From positions 434,001 to 498,000 of the forward strand of contig JARKIP010000204.1 in NCBI GenBank assembly GCA_029990175.1: a DNA stretch of 64,000 nucleotides, written 5' to 3'. Both the position numbers and the translations under genes were made by a program. The notes below the pieces were generated by a model that did no database searches, was not told the DNA's origin, and saw only the letters and a list, made by a program, of their open reading frames with translations. This document shows positions 32,127 through 44,537 of the stretch, piece after piece. The DNA is from Petunia secreta. Taxonomy: Eukaryota > Streptophyta > Magnoliopsida > Solanales > Solanaceae. Numbering within the stretch: the stretch's first letter is position 1; the number at the start of each line of letters is the position of its first letter.

Positions 32127-32781
32127 TGATTGTTGATGTGTTCGGGATACCTATATGTTCTGGCTATCTTACGTTCCTGGTTGTTGATGAGTTTGTGATT
32201 CCATACGTTTTTCTAGTTATTATCTGGCTCTGCCTTTTCATAATTTAAATAAGAGGAATTTGGTTTATCTGTTTCTTTTCTCCCTGGCTAGCTATCCTAT
32301 TCTTTGAGGTGGCTAGTCTGCCCCACTTATTGAGTCCTTTTGACTCACCCTTATTTGTTGTTTGTTTTTTGTCTATCTATTTCATTTCGGCAGGTTCGCC
32401 CCAGGATTGAGTTCACCACGTTGTGAAGGAGCGGAGATGACTTCAGCTGTCAGGGTGAGCCAGCTTTTATTCCGGATGGCCACCAGTTTATTGGTTATCA
32501 TTTCAGCTGCATTTTGCTCCCTTCAGGAGGTATCTGTCTTCTTTTGTACTCTTAGATGTCTAGTCTAGATAGCCCTAAATCTAGTATGTGGGGTAGTCAG
32601 CTGTAATTCTTTTGTACAGCTTAGAGGTATCAGTATGTCAGTATTTTTTTTAAGTCTTGTTCTTATTTATGAATTGAATTATATTTATTTTCCTAATTTA
32701 ACTGGTAAGGGTTCGCCCGACGGGTCTAGGGGAGGATGTCGGGTGCCCGCACGGCCTAGACGGATTTCGGGTCGTGTCAGT

Positions 32782-32793
32782 TGGTATCAGAGC
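32782..32793 (+). other. Primer-binding site (initiator methionine tRNA type)
   Basis: TGGTATCAGAGC two bases after the LTR end is the classical initiator-tRNA-Met complementary site. Confidence 0.9.
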
Positions 32794-35700
32794 CCGATTT
32801 AGAGTCTATCCAGACTAAGACAGTGTCTAGTAGAGTCTCGTTGATGGGTACGTAGACGTCCGTACTTATCTACAAGAGGCTATGATGGCATTTAAGAAGT
32901 TTCACTTCCTTCATTTCTGATCGTGCGTCGGTCCAGGATGCAGAAGTATTTTTGTTAATTCCTTCGTGGTAATTGTGAACCCTCGTGCGACAAATCAGCA
33001 AACGGTATGAGTTCAAGACGAAGCAGTCTAGCATGGGGCTAGCACTGACGAAGCCCCGATATTTTTGATTGTGCTGACGATCTAGTTACGGAGGTCCCAG
33101 CCGTACGAGCTCGCGATGGGCAAGGGAGCAGGGCCTTGTGGTTCCCTTGGCTCTCTATGATGCTCTCACAAGAATCTTGGTGACGCAGATACCGCAAGAA
33201 CCTCTTATTCACTAGGAAGCTTACCAGGTTGCCGCAGATGCAGATGCAGATGTTCGGTCTTAGGGAGCTCCTATTCCAGTTCTTAATATTGGCACAGTAA
33301 AGTATGTTCCGGAGGCAGCATGTGTTGTGCCTCTAGTTATTCTGGGCTGGTTAGCTAGCCCGAGTAATGGCTCGGTCCGAGTATCTGAAAGGGCTTATCT
33401 TACCCAATTGAACCTTCCGATATTCTTAAGCAATGCGTCAGAAAACCTCGTGATTTTTTTAAAAAATAAAATGATTTGAATGTATCCTTCAGGCTATTGA
33501 TTATATCGAGAGGTATAGTGTTGATTATTCTTCTTTCCAGTTTTAGGGTCTAGCCTTGAATGGGTGGGCCGATCTCTTATTAGCTAATTTGGTTTGATTT
33601 TTCTTCTAGATTCGTGGAAAAGTTCCTTTCGAGTAGCGAGCGAGATGAAAAGTGTTGCCAGTTTGAGTGGATTGGATAGGGTAGTCTGTCGGTTAGCATG
33701 TTGGTTTCAGAATATGAGATTGAATTCTATAGAACGGCTGGATATGCATTAGAACTAGTCCATGAGCCTTTCGAGAGATTCAATGATTTATTGATGACCT
33801 TTCTTTTTCCTTGAGATCCCAGATGGCTCGAGAGATTGAGGTCGGGATTTCATTTGATGTTGTTATTGATATTACCCGAAGGTACTGAGGCATACCATAA
33901 GTTAGAGCGGGAAGAGTTAGAGCGGGAGAGCGAGAGATCCCATGGCCCTAGTGGGTAACTATGGTACCTCATTTGGAGGTAAGAGTTCTGAGTATGTTGG
34001 GAGATCACCTTCCAGGTTATCTCAGCTTTTGTCACGTAATTCTTAGAGTGCGCCAGTAGCTCGTCATGATCAGATTCAGTCTTTTCTTTACAACTATCAA
34101 CAATCTGTCCAGTTCCCATATTCAGCAAAAAAGTGATATCATTGTCATGAGTCTAATTATCCTTTGAGGAATTTTCCTGTTATCATTGTTGTGAGTCTGA
34201 TTATCCTTCGAGGAATTTTTCCGTACTCCTGCAAGCAGGCAGTTGTCTTTTTTCTCGTCATCAAGCACCTGCACAGTCACATGAAATTTCATATAGATCT
34301 TAATCAACCAGAGATATGCCCTCATTCGATAGAGGTCGAGAGTGTGGTGGTAGTGGTTCTTCTAGAAGTAATTATCAGGGTAGCGGCTTGGCTCAGCTGC
34401 AGATGCAGTTCTAAGAACTACAGTCTGGCAGGATGTTGAGGTATCTGATGTAGTACATCCATGTATTTCTTCTTCCATTATATGTGAGTAAGATTTCATT
34501 CTTCTGATCGGTCTGGACTTCGTTTATTTTACCATGTTTCCATGGCCTCTTTGGATATTGTTTCTATTAGGAATCGATTGCGGTAGAGAGTCGAGCTTCT
34601 TGTACGATTTATTCCTAGCATTTGTGAGACCTTATTAGTTATCTGGTTTAAATGTGAGAGATTTTGAGTCAGTATCGGTATGGTCTGCTTGGCATCTTGT
34701 TGTGCCAAATTTTCGTATTATATCGAGTTAGTTTACCTCTCTCTTTGGAATTCAGTGTTGGTAGGATGATGAGATCCTTATTCGTCATCATCAGAAAGTG
34801 TACAATTTCTTCCGGTGTAAAGTGATTAGTAAGTAATATTCGATCTACGTATCTCCTCTTGGTTCAAGACGCTAGTACAATCATGTTATCCCATGAGCTT
34901 ATCTGGTTTATAAAAGGGTTTTCTGGTAAATTGTCAGAGTTTCCTTCTTATTGGGAGATTAAATTGGTATAGATGTTGTTCCATAAAGCTCATTTATTGT
35001 CTATTTCTTCTATTGCGATTTTTGGGTTAGCCTGACTCGGAAGTAGTCTAGCTCTGGTAGCCAAGCAAATAAGAAGATGAGCTTCCTAAAGATCTAATTG
35101 TTTCTATCCTCAGTTTATTGCCATCTCTTCTTCTTCCGATACTAGTGAGATTGGGCGGTTAGTAGCCACTCGTGATGTTCCCTATGTTGAGCCAGAGTGC
35201 GTGTCAAGGTAGCCGGATAAGCACATTATTGTGTTTCAAGGCTACTAAGGGTAATGAGAGGCGTTATTTGACTTTTGATTTGATCCATCAGGCGGTGGTG
35301 CTTATAGAAAATGTATGGAGCTGTGAACTCGAGAGTTGCAGCTGTTTGGCAACTCGAGAGAGTAATCTGGTAGCTCAGGTCTGAGCCGCGTTCTCTATTT
35401 AGCTAAGTCTTCCTTAATCCAGCAGATTGTGCGAGGATGACTATTTTTATTTAACTTAGTTGTATGAGCTGAAGCTCTAAGTGGAGGAGTCTTCCTCCAA
35501 TAATGAATATATATATATATATATATAAAATCTCTAAGGCGTTGTGAGAGCGTAAGCTAATTCTTAGTTCCATCGACCTATTCTATATCGAAAGGTATAT
35601 CGAAGATGTAATTATCGGCTGAATCATGTTATCCATCCAAAGTTCCGTGTATCTTTATTTCGAAAATGTAGAATTCTCCTGTCGTGATCGAGTAAGGATC

Positions 35701-35896
35701 GTCTTAGTCAGAATAATCCGGGCAATGGTGTTATCATATTATCCAAATATATTTTTTTCCAAAAGTTCGATATGCGTGTTATAATTTTGATCCTATAATC
35801 ATGAAATAATACCCGTGGAATAGTTCATGAAGGTCATGCAAGTTCTCTTGTTATCCGCGCGAATTTTCCTTTAGACTTAGGCTCGTTCGAGGAGAA
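32794..35896 (+). pseudogene. Del/Tekay chromovirus internal region, heavily decayed and internally deleted
   Basis: Only remnants of coding sequence remain. A gag-domain segment reads MAREIEVGISFDVVIDITR at 33823-33878, preceded by broken gag sequence (QFEW, then LVSEYEIEF, near 33660-33730). An integrase-end motif, HPKFRVSLFRK, lies at 35634-35666 just before the expected chromodomain. The total length of about 3.1 kb is far shorter than the 5-6 kb usual for the lineage, and I could not find clear protease, RT or RNase H cores. The 3' end reads ...cgttcgaggagaatgaaacgacc, the typical transition from gagga-type polypurine tract to LTR. Confidence 0.7.
35505..35526. repeat. Short (AT)n run
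   Basis: An uninterrupted dinucleotide tract inside the decayed chromovirus. Confidence 0.9.
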
Positions 35897-37326
35897 TGAA
35901 ACGACCTCCGTTAGTCGTTTCAGAAGTTAGGACTCGGATTGGCCTGCCGATAATTTAAATATTTGTAATATCCATTAGGACTTGTTTGTAAAATTTGAGC
36001 TAAATTAGACCTCGTCTGGTACGTATCGGAAGAAGATTTCAGACTTTATTATCGATAAATATTAAAAAGAGATTTTCGAACTCGGTTTTGGCGAATGAGC
36101 TCCGATTCGAAATCCGAAAGTGCCGTGAGGTTCGTATGATTATTTGTGACTTTTGTGAACTTTCAAAAGTGAATTTCGATATTGTTCGGCTAGTTTCCGC
36201 TAAAATGCCGAAAGTGAAATAATTTGATCTTTTTCTATTTAAATTGCATATTGAGTTTCAGGAGTCCGATTTGAGATCCGCCTTCGCGAGTATGTTACAT
36301 ATATTTTGTATAACTCGTATGCAAAGCTTGGGATCATTTCGAATATCGTAGGGTACCGTTTTAATTTTTGTCACGAAAAGAAAATAAAAAAAAGAAAAGG
36401 AAAAGGACAAAAAGATAAGTAATGACGGTGGATTACATATCTTAGTAGAATGAAATGAAATAAAGATGAACGAGAACAGAATATGAGAGCCAGAAACAAA
36501 AAATGCAGAAAGAATATGAGTTAGACGGAGAAGGGAAAAAATGCCAGAAAATGAGAAAAGAGCCAGAGAAAAGTAGAATTTTTACCCTGAAACATCCAGG
36601 TAATGATGTTAATTCATTATTTGAGTTTACTACATGTGTTTGAATATATTTTAACGGTAAATATTGGGATATTAGACATCGTTTTACATAAGTTCAATTA
36701 ATAGTTTGAAGGGTCAATTGGACCCCGATAATGGAAATAATTATATATTCGTATTCAGAGAGTTATGGGCAACATATAAATATAATTTATTTAGGGTTTG
36801 GTTATGTGATCTTAAACCCTGTACATAGGCCTGGCCTGCGTATTGTGTATGCAAATAGGATATCAGGTTCCTAACCGGATTGCCCTAAGATGTAAGGAAT
36901 AAAGCTTTTAGCCTAATTTGATATATTTTTCTGCTTATTGAATAGAGTGGGATCGTTTGAAAGTGAAACCAAAGGATAAAGCGGTTGTTGATTAGGAATG
37001 CGAACTTTTGGAAGAGGTAAGTGTTTATATCCATTTCTTTGGAGGTACCTGGCCTCGTGGATTTTATACCACGTGTTCCTTACGTGTGTAGCTGCCGATA
37101 GGCGTACTTATTATGCCTTAGCTTTGGATTTACATTGCATATTATATGTTATGTCCTGTTGTTGGTATTGCATTGAGGATTTGAGCATTGTACTCTGGAT
37201 GTGAGTTGGCATCTACTTCCCGGCTGTCAATGAGAGTCCCGCGCCAATGAAGGGTTATTATTGCATCATATTGCATTCATATGCATTATATGTCATTCAT
37301 ATGAATTACATTGCATATCATTGGGT

Positions 37327-37640
37327 GCAGGAGTATTCCGCCCCAGGAGCAGGAGGATTCCGCTCCATTGTATCATATTGAGGGTAGGAGGATTCTGCCC
37401 CAGGAGCAGGAGTATTCCGCTCTCATGCCAGATATTGAGTGCAGGAATATACCGCCTCAGCTTTATATTATATCGGGTGCAGGAGTATTCCACCCCAAGA
37501 GAGTGCAGGAGTATTCCGCCTCTGTTTTGTATTATATCGAGTGCAGGATTATTCCGCCCCAGGAACAGGAGTATTCCGCTCCAGTTGGTTATCAGGTTTG
37601 ATTCCCCTCGAATGCAGGAGTATTCCGCTTCGGGATGGGA
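37327..37640 (+). repeat. Degenerate repeat of attccgcccc/caggag words in the 3' LTR
   Basis: Counterpart of 31546-31850 with point differences only. It again generates spurious frames on both strands. Confidence 0.75.
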
Positions 37641-37805
37641 TGACGGGCACATGTGACCCTTTGCATCATTTTCATTTCATTTCATCTCATATATTTTCAT
37701 TTCATTTCATACCATTCTGTAGACTTATTGTACATAACTACTGTTCTGCTTATACGTGCATTTCTTATTTGTCTATATTTTTCTGGCTCGTATTCTGGGT
37801 TGCGG

Positions 37806-37977
37806 GGATCGGGTTGCACGCCACAACGGTATAAATATATGGATCGGGTTGCACGTCGCAGCGGTATAAATATATGGATCGGTTTGCATGCCGCGATAGT
37901 ATGAATATACAGATCAGGTTGCACGGGGCAACAGGATGAATATATGGATCAGGTTGCACGCCGCATCAGGATGTATT
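37806..37977 (+). repeat. 35-bp tandem repeat in the 3' LTR (five units)
   Basis: Five units versus three in the 5' LTR. The two extra units (37876-37945) are the most diverged (atcggtttgcatgccgcg and atcaggttgcacggggca). Confidence 0.85.
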
Positions 37978-38616
37978 TGTGTTCGGGATACCTATATGTT
38001 CTGGCTATCTTACGTTCCTGGTTGTTGATGAGTTTGTGATTCCATAGGTGTTTCTAGTTATTATCTGGCTCTGCCTTTTCATAATTTAAATAAGAGGAAT
38101 TTGGTTTATCGTTTCTTTTCTCCCTGGCTAGCTATCCTATTCTTTGAGGTGGCTAGTGTGCCCCACTTATTGAGTCCATTTGACTCACCCTTGTTTGTTG
38201 CTTGTTTTTGTGTATCTATTTCGTTTCGGCAGGTTCGCCCCAGGATTGAGTTCACCATGTTATGAAGGAGCGAAGACGACTTCAGCTGTCAGGGTGAGCC
38301 AGCTTTTATTCCGGATGGCCATCAGTTTATTGGTTATCATTTCAGTTGCATTTTGCTCCCTTCAGGAGGTAGCTGTCATCTTTTGTACTCTTAGATGTCT
38401 AGTCTGGATAGCCCAAACCTAGTATGTGGGGTAGTCAGCTGTAATTTCTTTTGTACAACTTAGAGGTATCAGTATGTCAGTGTTTTTTAAGTCTTGTTCT
38501 TATTTATAAATTGAATTATATTTATTTTCCTAATTTAATTGGTAAGGGTTCGCCCGACGGGTCTAGGGGAGGATGTCGGGTGCCCGCACGGTCTAGCCGG
38601 ATTTTGGGTCTTATCA

Positions 38617-38982
38617 CCATCTCACAGCAAATTCTACAACAGACTCATGCGGCATCTTCTTGATTTTGCGCATATCAATTAGATAAGGATCTCTTACTAT
38701 GTTAAACTTGTATTGTTCCACAAAGTCTCGAGCCATGTCTTCCCATGTGTGCCATTTGGTAAATTCCTGCTTAGTATACCAGGCAAGTGCCATTCCTGAT
38801 AAACTCTGACTAAATAGTCTCATCAGCAAAGCTTCATTCTTCCCAATTCCGATTAATCTGCCGCAATAATATTTCAAATGAATGTAGGGATTTCCCTTTC
38901 CATCGAAAGTGTTGAGTTTTGGTATGTTGTACCCATGTGGAAGCTCAATGTCCGGGTGAACGCACAAGTCTTCATAACATAA
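38617..38982 (-). pseudogene. Ogre-like gag (ORF2) core, part 2 of 2
   Basis: The minus strand reads CVHPDIELPHGYNIPK, FDGKGNPYIHLKYYC, SLSGMALAWY, WEDMARDFVEQYKFN and HESVVEFAVRW, the retrotransposon gag-domain signature of the Tat/Ogre group. It continues the frame that stops at the right flank of the Copia insertion (48409-48930). The two parts meet in frame once the Copia element and one copy of its ACTCT repeat are set aside. The left end at 38617 is where the chromovirus LTR begins, so the remaining gag and all of pol are missing. Confidence 0.8.
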
Positions 38983-38987
38983 ACTCT
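38983..38987. repeat. Target-site duplication of the Copia element, left (ACTCT)
   Basis: It matches 48404-48408 exactly, immediately outside the TG...CA termini. Confidence 0.9.
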
Positions 38988-39939
38988 TGTTGCACTTGGT
39001 GCACCTTTGAAAGACATTAGGGGGGGGGGGGTGAATAGTGTCCTTACTCGATTTTCAAACCTAAAACTTGCTTTTAATTTTCTGCGCCTAACTCACAAAG
39101 AACCAGGTTCCTTACAAGTTTCCCCTATCTCTGAAACTAAACAAATTGCGGAAACGTAAAGAACGTAGAGACTTTTACGTGGAAAAATCCTTGCTCAACG
39201 GATAGAAAACCACGACCCAAACTCTTGGGATTTCAACTCTTCCACTAAAGGAAAACTCGATCAAGTTTTAGACTACAACGTAATGTAATCAAGGAACTAG
39301 AACCCCCTAGTACCTAGAACCTTCCAAGCCACACGTTAGCTGGTAAGGTTACCTTTACTTAACTTCAAAAAGTAATCTCTACTATATGCGTCTAAACAAG
39401 CGAACAGATTACAACTCAATAGCCTATAACAAAGAACCTAAACAATATACTTATCTATGAAACTGCTCCTTCGTCAGGTTCTGGTGCTCAACCTTTGTTC
39501 TTGCACACAAAGCTTCTTACGATCTGATTGTACTTGATATGCTCAGTTGAGATGTCTTTTGTGCGTTTTGATTCTGGCCAAATTATGTTTTATATATAGG
39601 AACTAGACTTAACCGGATCCAACTAAGTTTAGGAATCCTTTTCCTCTTTGAAATCAGTTTAAACAAGGTTACCCATACTTCCTTATTTAAAACATAAGTT
39701 AATTTGCCTTATGTTCCAATCCATTGTCGTATAGGAACCGCGTCAACTCAGCACCGCCTCTAGCTTCTTCTACTTCCGGTAGGATTGAAACTTTTACTCT
39801 AGTCGTTCTCTTCTTCCCTTTTTCAACTCTGACTTGATTAGATCGTTGAACAGGTGGTCTTCTCAAATCAACTGTGAACCTTTTCATGGTCCACGTAGCA
39901 CCAGGTCCTTTGCCATCTTCAAAACTCATCCTTCAACAA
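38988..39939 (-). repeat. Copia 3' LTR
   Basis: It begins (plus reading) TGTTGCACTTGG and ends CTTCAACA, with a G run at 39021-39032. Close match to 47454-48403. It contains a small minus-strand ORF (39699-39929) starting ten bases inside the LTR's 5' end. Confidence 0.95.
39699..39929 (-). CDS. Small ORF in the U3 of the Copia 3' LTR (76 aa)
   Basis: The frame starts MSFEDGKGPGATWTMKRF only ten bases after the LTR start and ends GGAELTRFLYDNGLEHKAN. The other LTR carries the same ORF at the same place (48164-48394). The two differ at nine of 76 residues and neither has a stop or frameshift. No domain is recognised, the composition is basic in the middle, and there is no signal peptide or membrane segment. 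Located in U3, it would be present at the 3' end of a genomic transcript. Whether it is translated is unknown. Confidence 0.45.
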   Translation of the reverse strand: MSFEDGKGPGATWTMKRFTVDLRRPPVQRSNQVRVEKGKKRTTRVKVSILPEVEEARGGAELTRFLYDNGLEHKAN

Positions 39940-39940
39940 G

Positions 39941-39954
39941 TTCCCCATTTTTTA
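39941..39954 (-). other. Copia polypurine tract
   Basis: AAAAAATGGGGAAC on the minus strand, next to the LTR start TGTTGAAGG. Confidence 0.85.
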
Positions 39955-40548
39955 TGATGACAAACCATGTTGTCTTATCGAGGGTTTATACTCTCAAGAA
40001 CCTGTAAATATCAAACACTAACCACGAACCAGGGTAATAACAGTTAGAAAAAATAGGTCACAAATATATAATAAACTAATCAACATCTAACTTCCCCCTT
40101 TTGGCACCATCGAAAAGTTTCACAGTATCAGAACCTGCTCAACTTATATTAAGTCTAGTTGAATCTAGTGCCAAAGGCAGCAAACCAACCTTTAAATGTC
40201 AGGAACCTGTTTCAGACAATAAATACTAGCAGATAGGATATTTATATCAAAATACATGCCAAACCGGCTTAAACATCCAAAGCATCATACAAATATTACA
40301 AACCAAAATATAAGATTGTCTTAAAAACAGACCATAAAGGAACCAGGAGGGAACTAGGGAATGGAACTGGTTCAGAATTGGAGAATATGAGGGATGTTAA
40401 AGTGAGCAAGCAACAAGGCGAGGCGACGTGAGTTTTCCTTCTCTTTCACGCTCCAGCTCTGCATCCAGCCTTGTGTTTTCTGCATTCATCCAGACGAGCT
40501 CATCATTTTCCTTTCAAGATGCCTCCTAAACCCCATCAATTCTCCTGT

Positions 40549-42335
40549 CTACTCTGTTGTTCCTCTTTCCTCAGCATCATCCTCCATAGGCTCTGGTTCA
40601 TCAGTAGGTTCACCATCCAACACATAGTCACAGGACTTTAAAATGTTCCTCCCAAACAAGTCATTGTGGTCCGTCTCAGTCCACTTACCAGCAGGCACCC
40701 CAAAGAAATCAAATACCTTCCCCAGAAGAAACCCATAAACCAGCCACATGTTTACCTAACCCCATATCAGCTACCCTGCCTATGTGCTTAATCATCAATT
40801 CAGGCAGATTAATACGAACCTCTCGATCTAGCAGGTCCATATAGGTCATATCCAGAAAGTTGGCCTCACTCCTCCTTTCTAACCTTTGCAGTAGGTTCTT
40901 CAGCACAAATTCAAAGAGCAACTGGTAGAAGGGTTGCATTACCTTCTTCTTTACTTGTGTAGCCCTTGCCAGTCTTGGTCTCCCTGCAAATTTCTCGGTC
41001 ACCTCCAAGCAGACACACCATCTCCTCTAGCCGGCCACGAGTTCCTCAAGTACTCGCTGTAGCCCTGAGAGGGAACACCCAAAATCTCTCCCAGTTCCAC
41101 ACAATCAAACTTGTTTACTAGCCCCTTGACTATGGTTGTCACAATACCTTCACTCACTGTGCAATTGGAATAAAATTCTCGAACCTCTTGCTCTCTCAAC
41201 TATCTAGCACCATCACTGAATAGGTCAACCAACCTTGAGCTCTCAACTTAGCGCCAAGTTGAGTCATACCCTCTAGCTCCAGGTCAGTTAGAATTTTATC
41301 CTTCACCATTGGTAGACCTCTAAAGTAGGCCACCCTCCTCTTCTTGTCTTCCTTGTCATCTCCAATCACCAGCTTTGATTTGGAACCTCTCCTACGAACC
41401 TCAGGTTCCTCCACAATCTTCTCTTGCTGCTCTCTCACAGAACCACGAGTCGCAGGTCTCTCACATGACTCCCTGTTTTTCTACTACTTTCTCCCATCCC
41501 CTCTGCATCACCAGAACTTCCATTTTGGAACTACCTACAAATTCTCCTCCCTTCACCAGCCTTCTTTTCTTCCAGTTTGTTTTTGTTCCTGAACTACCGG
41601 CCTCTTTCCCAATCTCCTCAGTTCCTCCACCACCACAACACTAGTCTCACTGGAGAACCTTCACTAGCCTGAGGAGTGGGATTGCGCTCAGGCAACACAG
41701 CATCTAAAGGTTCAGTAAAACCTACACCTTCTACATTCTCTTCCACATAATCATCATATCTCTCAGATCTGCGTCATCACTTGCTACAGAACAAGAGAAC
41801 GAACCAGGTTTCTTTCTCAGGTTCTTTAGCAGGTTCAGCAGATTTTTCTACTTCCTTGTCACAAACAGTCTTTTCTACCATAGGAACTGTCTCAGGTACA
41901 GGTTCCTCAACTATATTCTCAGTTTCTTTAGCGACCACTACAACAACATCTGTTTCGAGAATTTTTTCAGATTTTCTACAACTACCTCCTCCTTATCTCC
42001 TACTTCATTATCAGCTTGTTCTTCTAAATCTACAGGCATAGAGGGGTACAGTAGTATCGACAACTATAGTACTAATAGGAGAACTAGGGTTTAGCTTTTC
42101 AGTTTCTTGGACGTTTTTTTTGAGTCGCTTCAATGATCCCTTCCTCCATACCAGTTTCTGGAACACTCCCTTAGTAGTTGCTTCCTCCGACAACTTCTTC
42201 TGTCTCAATTTTTTCAATCTTCCTCGCCATAGCCACAGAACGACTCGCGGCTAGAGTCTTTGCCTTTTGATTTAGTTTAGATAATTTGAGTTTTTGAGAA
42301 TGGAGTTGAGAATCTACTTTGGAACTGGTTGACAT
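40549..42335 (-). pseudogene. Post-pol ORF of the Copia element, frameshifted
   Basis: It probably starts at MSTSSKVDSQLHSQK (ATG at 42333-42335). Successive fragments read a Lys-rich N-terminus and a low-complexity Ser/Thr/Glu-rich middle (41440-42200). A folded-looking region follows, with VAYFRGLPMVKDK (41330s), EVREFYSNCTVSEG and FDCVELGEILGVP (41070-41190), LLFEFVLKNLLQRLERR (40870-40920) and INLPELMIKHIGRVAD (40760-40805). The end is acidic (EPMEDDAEERGTTE). This resembles the plant-transposon-associated domain family found in other Solanaceae elements. I see no signal peptide or transmembrane helix to support an envelope role. Frameshifts lie near 40730, 41000, 41200, 41440 and in 41440-42200. 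Confidence 0.6.
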
Positions 42336-42942
42336 TGTTTTTCAGAGGATTGTGTTTTAGAGAGAGAAAATAATTGAGAGAGTTTAAAATTTTCAGACGA
42401 TAGAAACAATGTCTTTGATCAAATAGTGGAATAGAGATGGTTTAGGTTTATCGGGAAGGGGAACGGGGTTATGGCATTAGAAAAAAGCTGCTGCTGCTAC
42501 TTATTGCACATAGGAGCTGACGCCATCAAGGTTCAAAGAATTTGAATTTTAAAAGTTTTACACTAATCCAGCGCCAAGTGAGGATGATTGGTAACAGATA
42601 GGCCACGTAAGACAGCGTTATATTCAGTAAGTGATATAGAATGTGTACCTGAATGTCGATGCACCAGTTTCTTCAATTATATCCTAGATTTCAAAAATTT
42701 GCTAGTATTCAAGTCATGAAAACAGGTTCCAAACAGGTTAGCAAGCAAAACAATTAAGTTTTCATAGAAGAATCAACTAAGCAAATTTAAGCTAAGTAAA
42801 ACAAGGAAACTTCACTAGCAAATCATTGGGAGACCCAGGTGCTGCTTCGTTCCTTGTATCTTGGTCATACCTAGCTCAAGCATGTTCTTTTCAAATTGTA
42901 CCCTGTTTCAATGCCTTAGTGAAGATATCAGCAATTTGGTCC

Positions 42943-44451
42943 TCAGTCCTGCAAAACTGCATAGTAATTTAGGCCTTTCTCAACATTGTCCCTTAGAAAG
43001 TGATGCCTAATATCAATGTGCTTTGTTCTCTTGTGCTGGACCGGGTTCTTGGTAATATTGACTGCACTGGTATTGTCACAAAAGATTGGAACTGGTCCAC
43101 ACTCGATTCCAAAGTCCTCCAGCTGCTGCTTGATCCATAATAACTGTGAACAACATAAAGCAACTGCTACATATTCAGCTTCAGCTGTGGATAATGCCGC
43201 CGAATTTTGTTTCTTTGTAGCCCATGAAACTAAACAAGGACCTAGGAAGTGTGTCATCCCAGATGTACTTTTTCTATCAACTAAGTGACCAGCATAGTCA
43301 GCATCTGCATACCCAAATAGATCAAAACTTCCGCCTTTTGGGTACCATAAACCAATATCTTGAGTTCCTTTCAAATATCGCAAGATTCTCTTGACTGCAG
43401 TTAAGTGTGATTCTTTGGTTTTGATTGGAACCTTGCGCACAATTTAAACAATATCTAGACGACTTGAGGTTAAATACAGCAACGAACCAATTATTCCTCT
43501 GTACTTAGTTTTATCGATGGAAGCACCAGTTTCATCCAGATCTATCTTTGTTCCAGCAGCAATGTGTGTGTTCATATCCTTAGCAGACTTCATATCATAC
43601 TTCCTTAACAACTCTTTGATGTACTTCTGCTGCTGGATCATTGTGCCTTCCTAAGATTGCTTGATTTGTAAGCCTAAGAAGAAATTTAGCTCACCCATCA
43701 TACTCATCTCAAATTCACTTCCCATCAGGTCGGCGAACTCCTTGCAAAGGTTCTCATTTGTAGCACCAAAGATGATGTCGTCCTACATATACTTGAATAA
43801 TCAGCAGGTCCTTGGCTTTCTTCCTTAAAAACAAAGTATTGTCTATTTTACCTCTTGTAAACCATTCTTCGATAAGAACCCAGACAACCTTTCATACCAA
43901 GCCCTACGAGCCTGTTTCAACCATACAATGCCTTGTCAAGTTTGTAAACATGATCAGGAAACTCTGTGCTTTTCAAAGCCTGGTGGTTGAACGGCATACA
44001 CCTCTTCATTCAAATATCCATTAAGGAATGCACTCTTCACATTCATCTGGTACAGCTTAAACTCCATGTAAGCTGCAAAAGCAGTAAGCATCCTAATGGC
44101 CTCCATTCTAGCAACAGGTGTAAAGGTTTCATCATAATCGATTCCTTCTTCTTGAATATAACCTTGAACCCACCAGTCTTGCCTTGTTCCTTGTCACTAT
44201 ACCATGTCATCCAGTTTGTTTCTGAATACCCATTTAGTACCAATGATGGACTTGTCCGTTGGTCGAGGGACCAGGTGCCATACCTTGCTTCGTTCAAACT
44301 GATGAAGTTCTTCTTGCATCGCGATCACCCAGTTTGGATCCTCGAGTTCTTCACATACATTCTTTTGTTCTATTGAAGACAGAAACGCAAAGAATGCACA
44401 GAAGTTCTTCAAAGCTGTCCTGGTAACAATTCTAGTGTTTAGATCAGACAT
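42943..44451 (-). pseudogene. Copia reverse transcriptase and RNase H, frameshifted
   Basis: The RT begins with WVIAMQEELHQFER and IIGTKWVFRNKLD (44240-44350). The YVDD catalytic motif at about 43774-43788 is disrupted by one inserted base, so the enzyme is dead as it stands. After frameshifts the reading continues with the QQKYIKELLRKYDM segment (43444-43641) and an intact RNase H block (42943-43440). That block has FGYADADYAGHLVDRKSTSG, LSTAEAEYVA and the final FCDNTSAVNITKNP with HIDIRHHFLRD. The DIFTKAL tail follows near 42910 in a shifted frame. Confidence 0.9.
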
Positions 44452-44537
44452 GAGGTTCTCCAGTGGATGAGAACTTTGATATCTCCAAGGTTTAGGCTGA
44501 ATCTGCTGAGTGTCATTTCCAGGAGAATCTGAGTCAT

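Larger units (their letters stand above)
30729..32779 (+). mobile_element. Del/Tekay chromovirus 5' LTR, 5'-truncated
   Basis: It aligns along its whole length with 36484-38616 (same order, same internal repeats) and ends GTGTCA two bases before the primer site. The other LTR extends about 590 bp further upstream to a proper TGAAACGACC start at 35897, so the first 590 or so bases are missing here and sequence from the family D element adjoins directly. Two tandem repeats lie inside. Confidence 0.8.
35897..38616 (+). mobile_element. Del/Tekay chromovirus 3' LTR
   Basis: It starts TGAAACGACCTCCG after a GAGGAGAA polypurine tract, as Del/Tekay LTRs of Solanaceae do (TGTAACGACCCG-type start), and ends TTATCA. 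From 36484 onward it aligns with the 5' LTR. It contains the attccgcccc array (37327-37640) and the 35-bp array (37806-37977). The right flank is the gag of an Ogre-like element on the other strand. Confidence 0.8.

Noticed and set aside
36484..38616. Taking 36484 as the true start of the chromovirus 3' LTR
   Set aside because: A polypurine tract and TGAAACGACC start typical of the lineage lie at 35889-35906, so the shorter homology reflects truncation of the other LTR.
40549..42335. Calling the post-pol Copia ORF an envelope gene
   Set aside because: Position fits, but no signal peptide, cleavage region or membrane-spanning segment can be seen.
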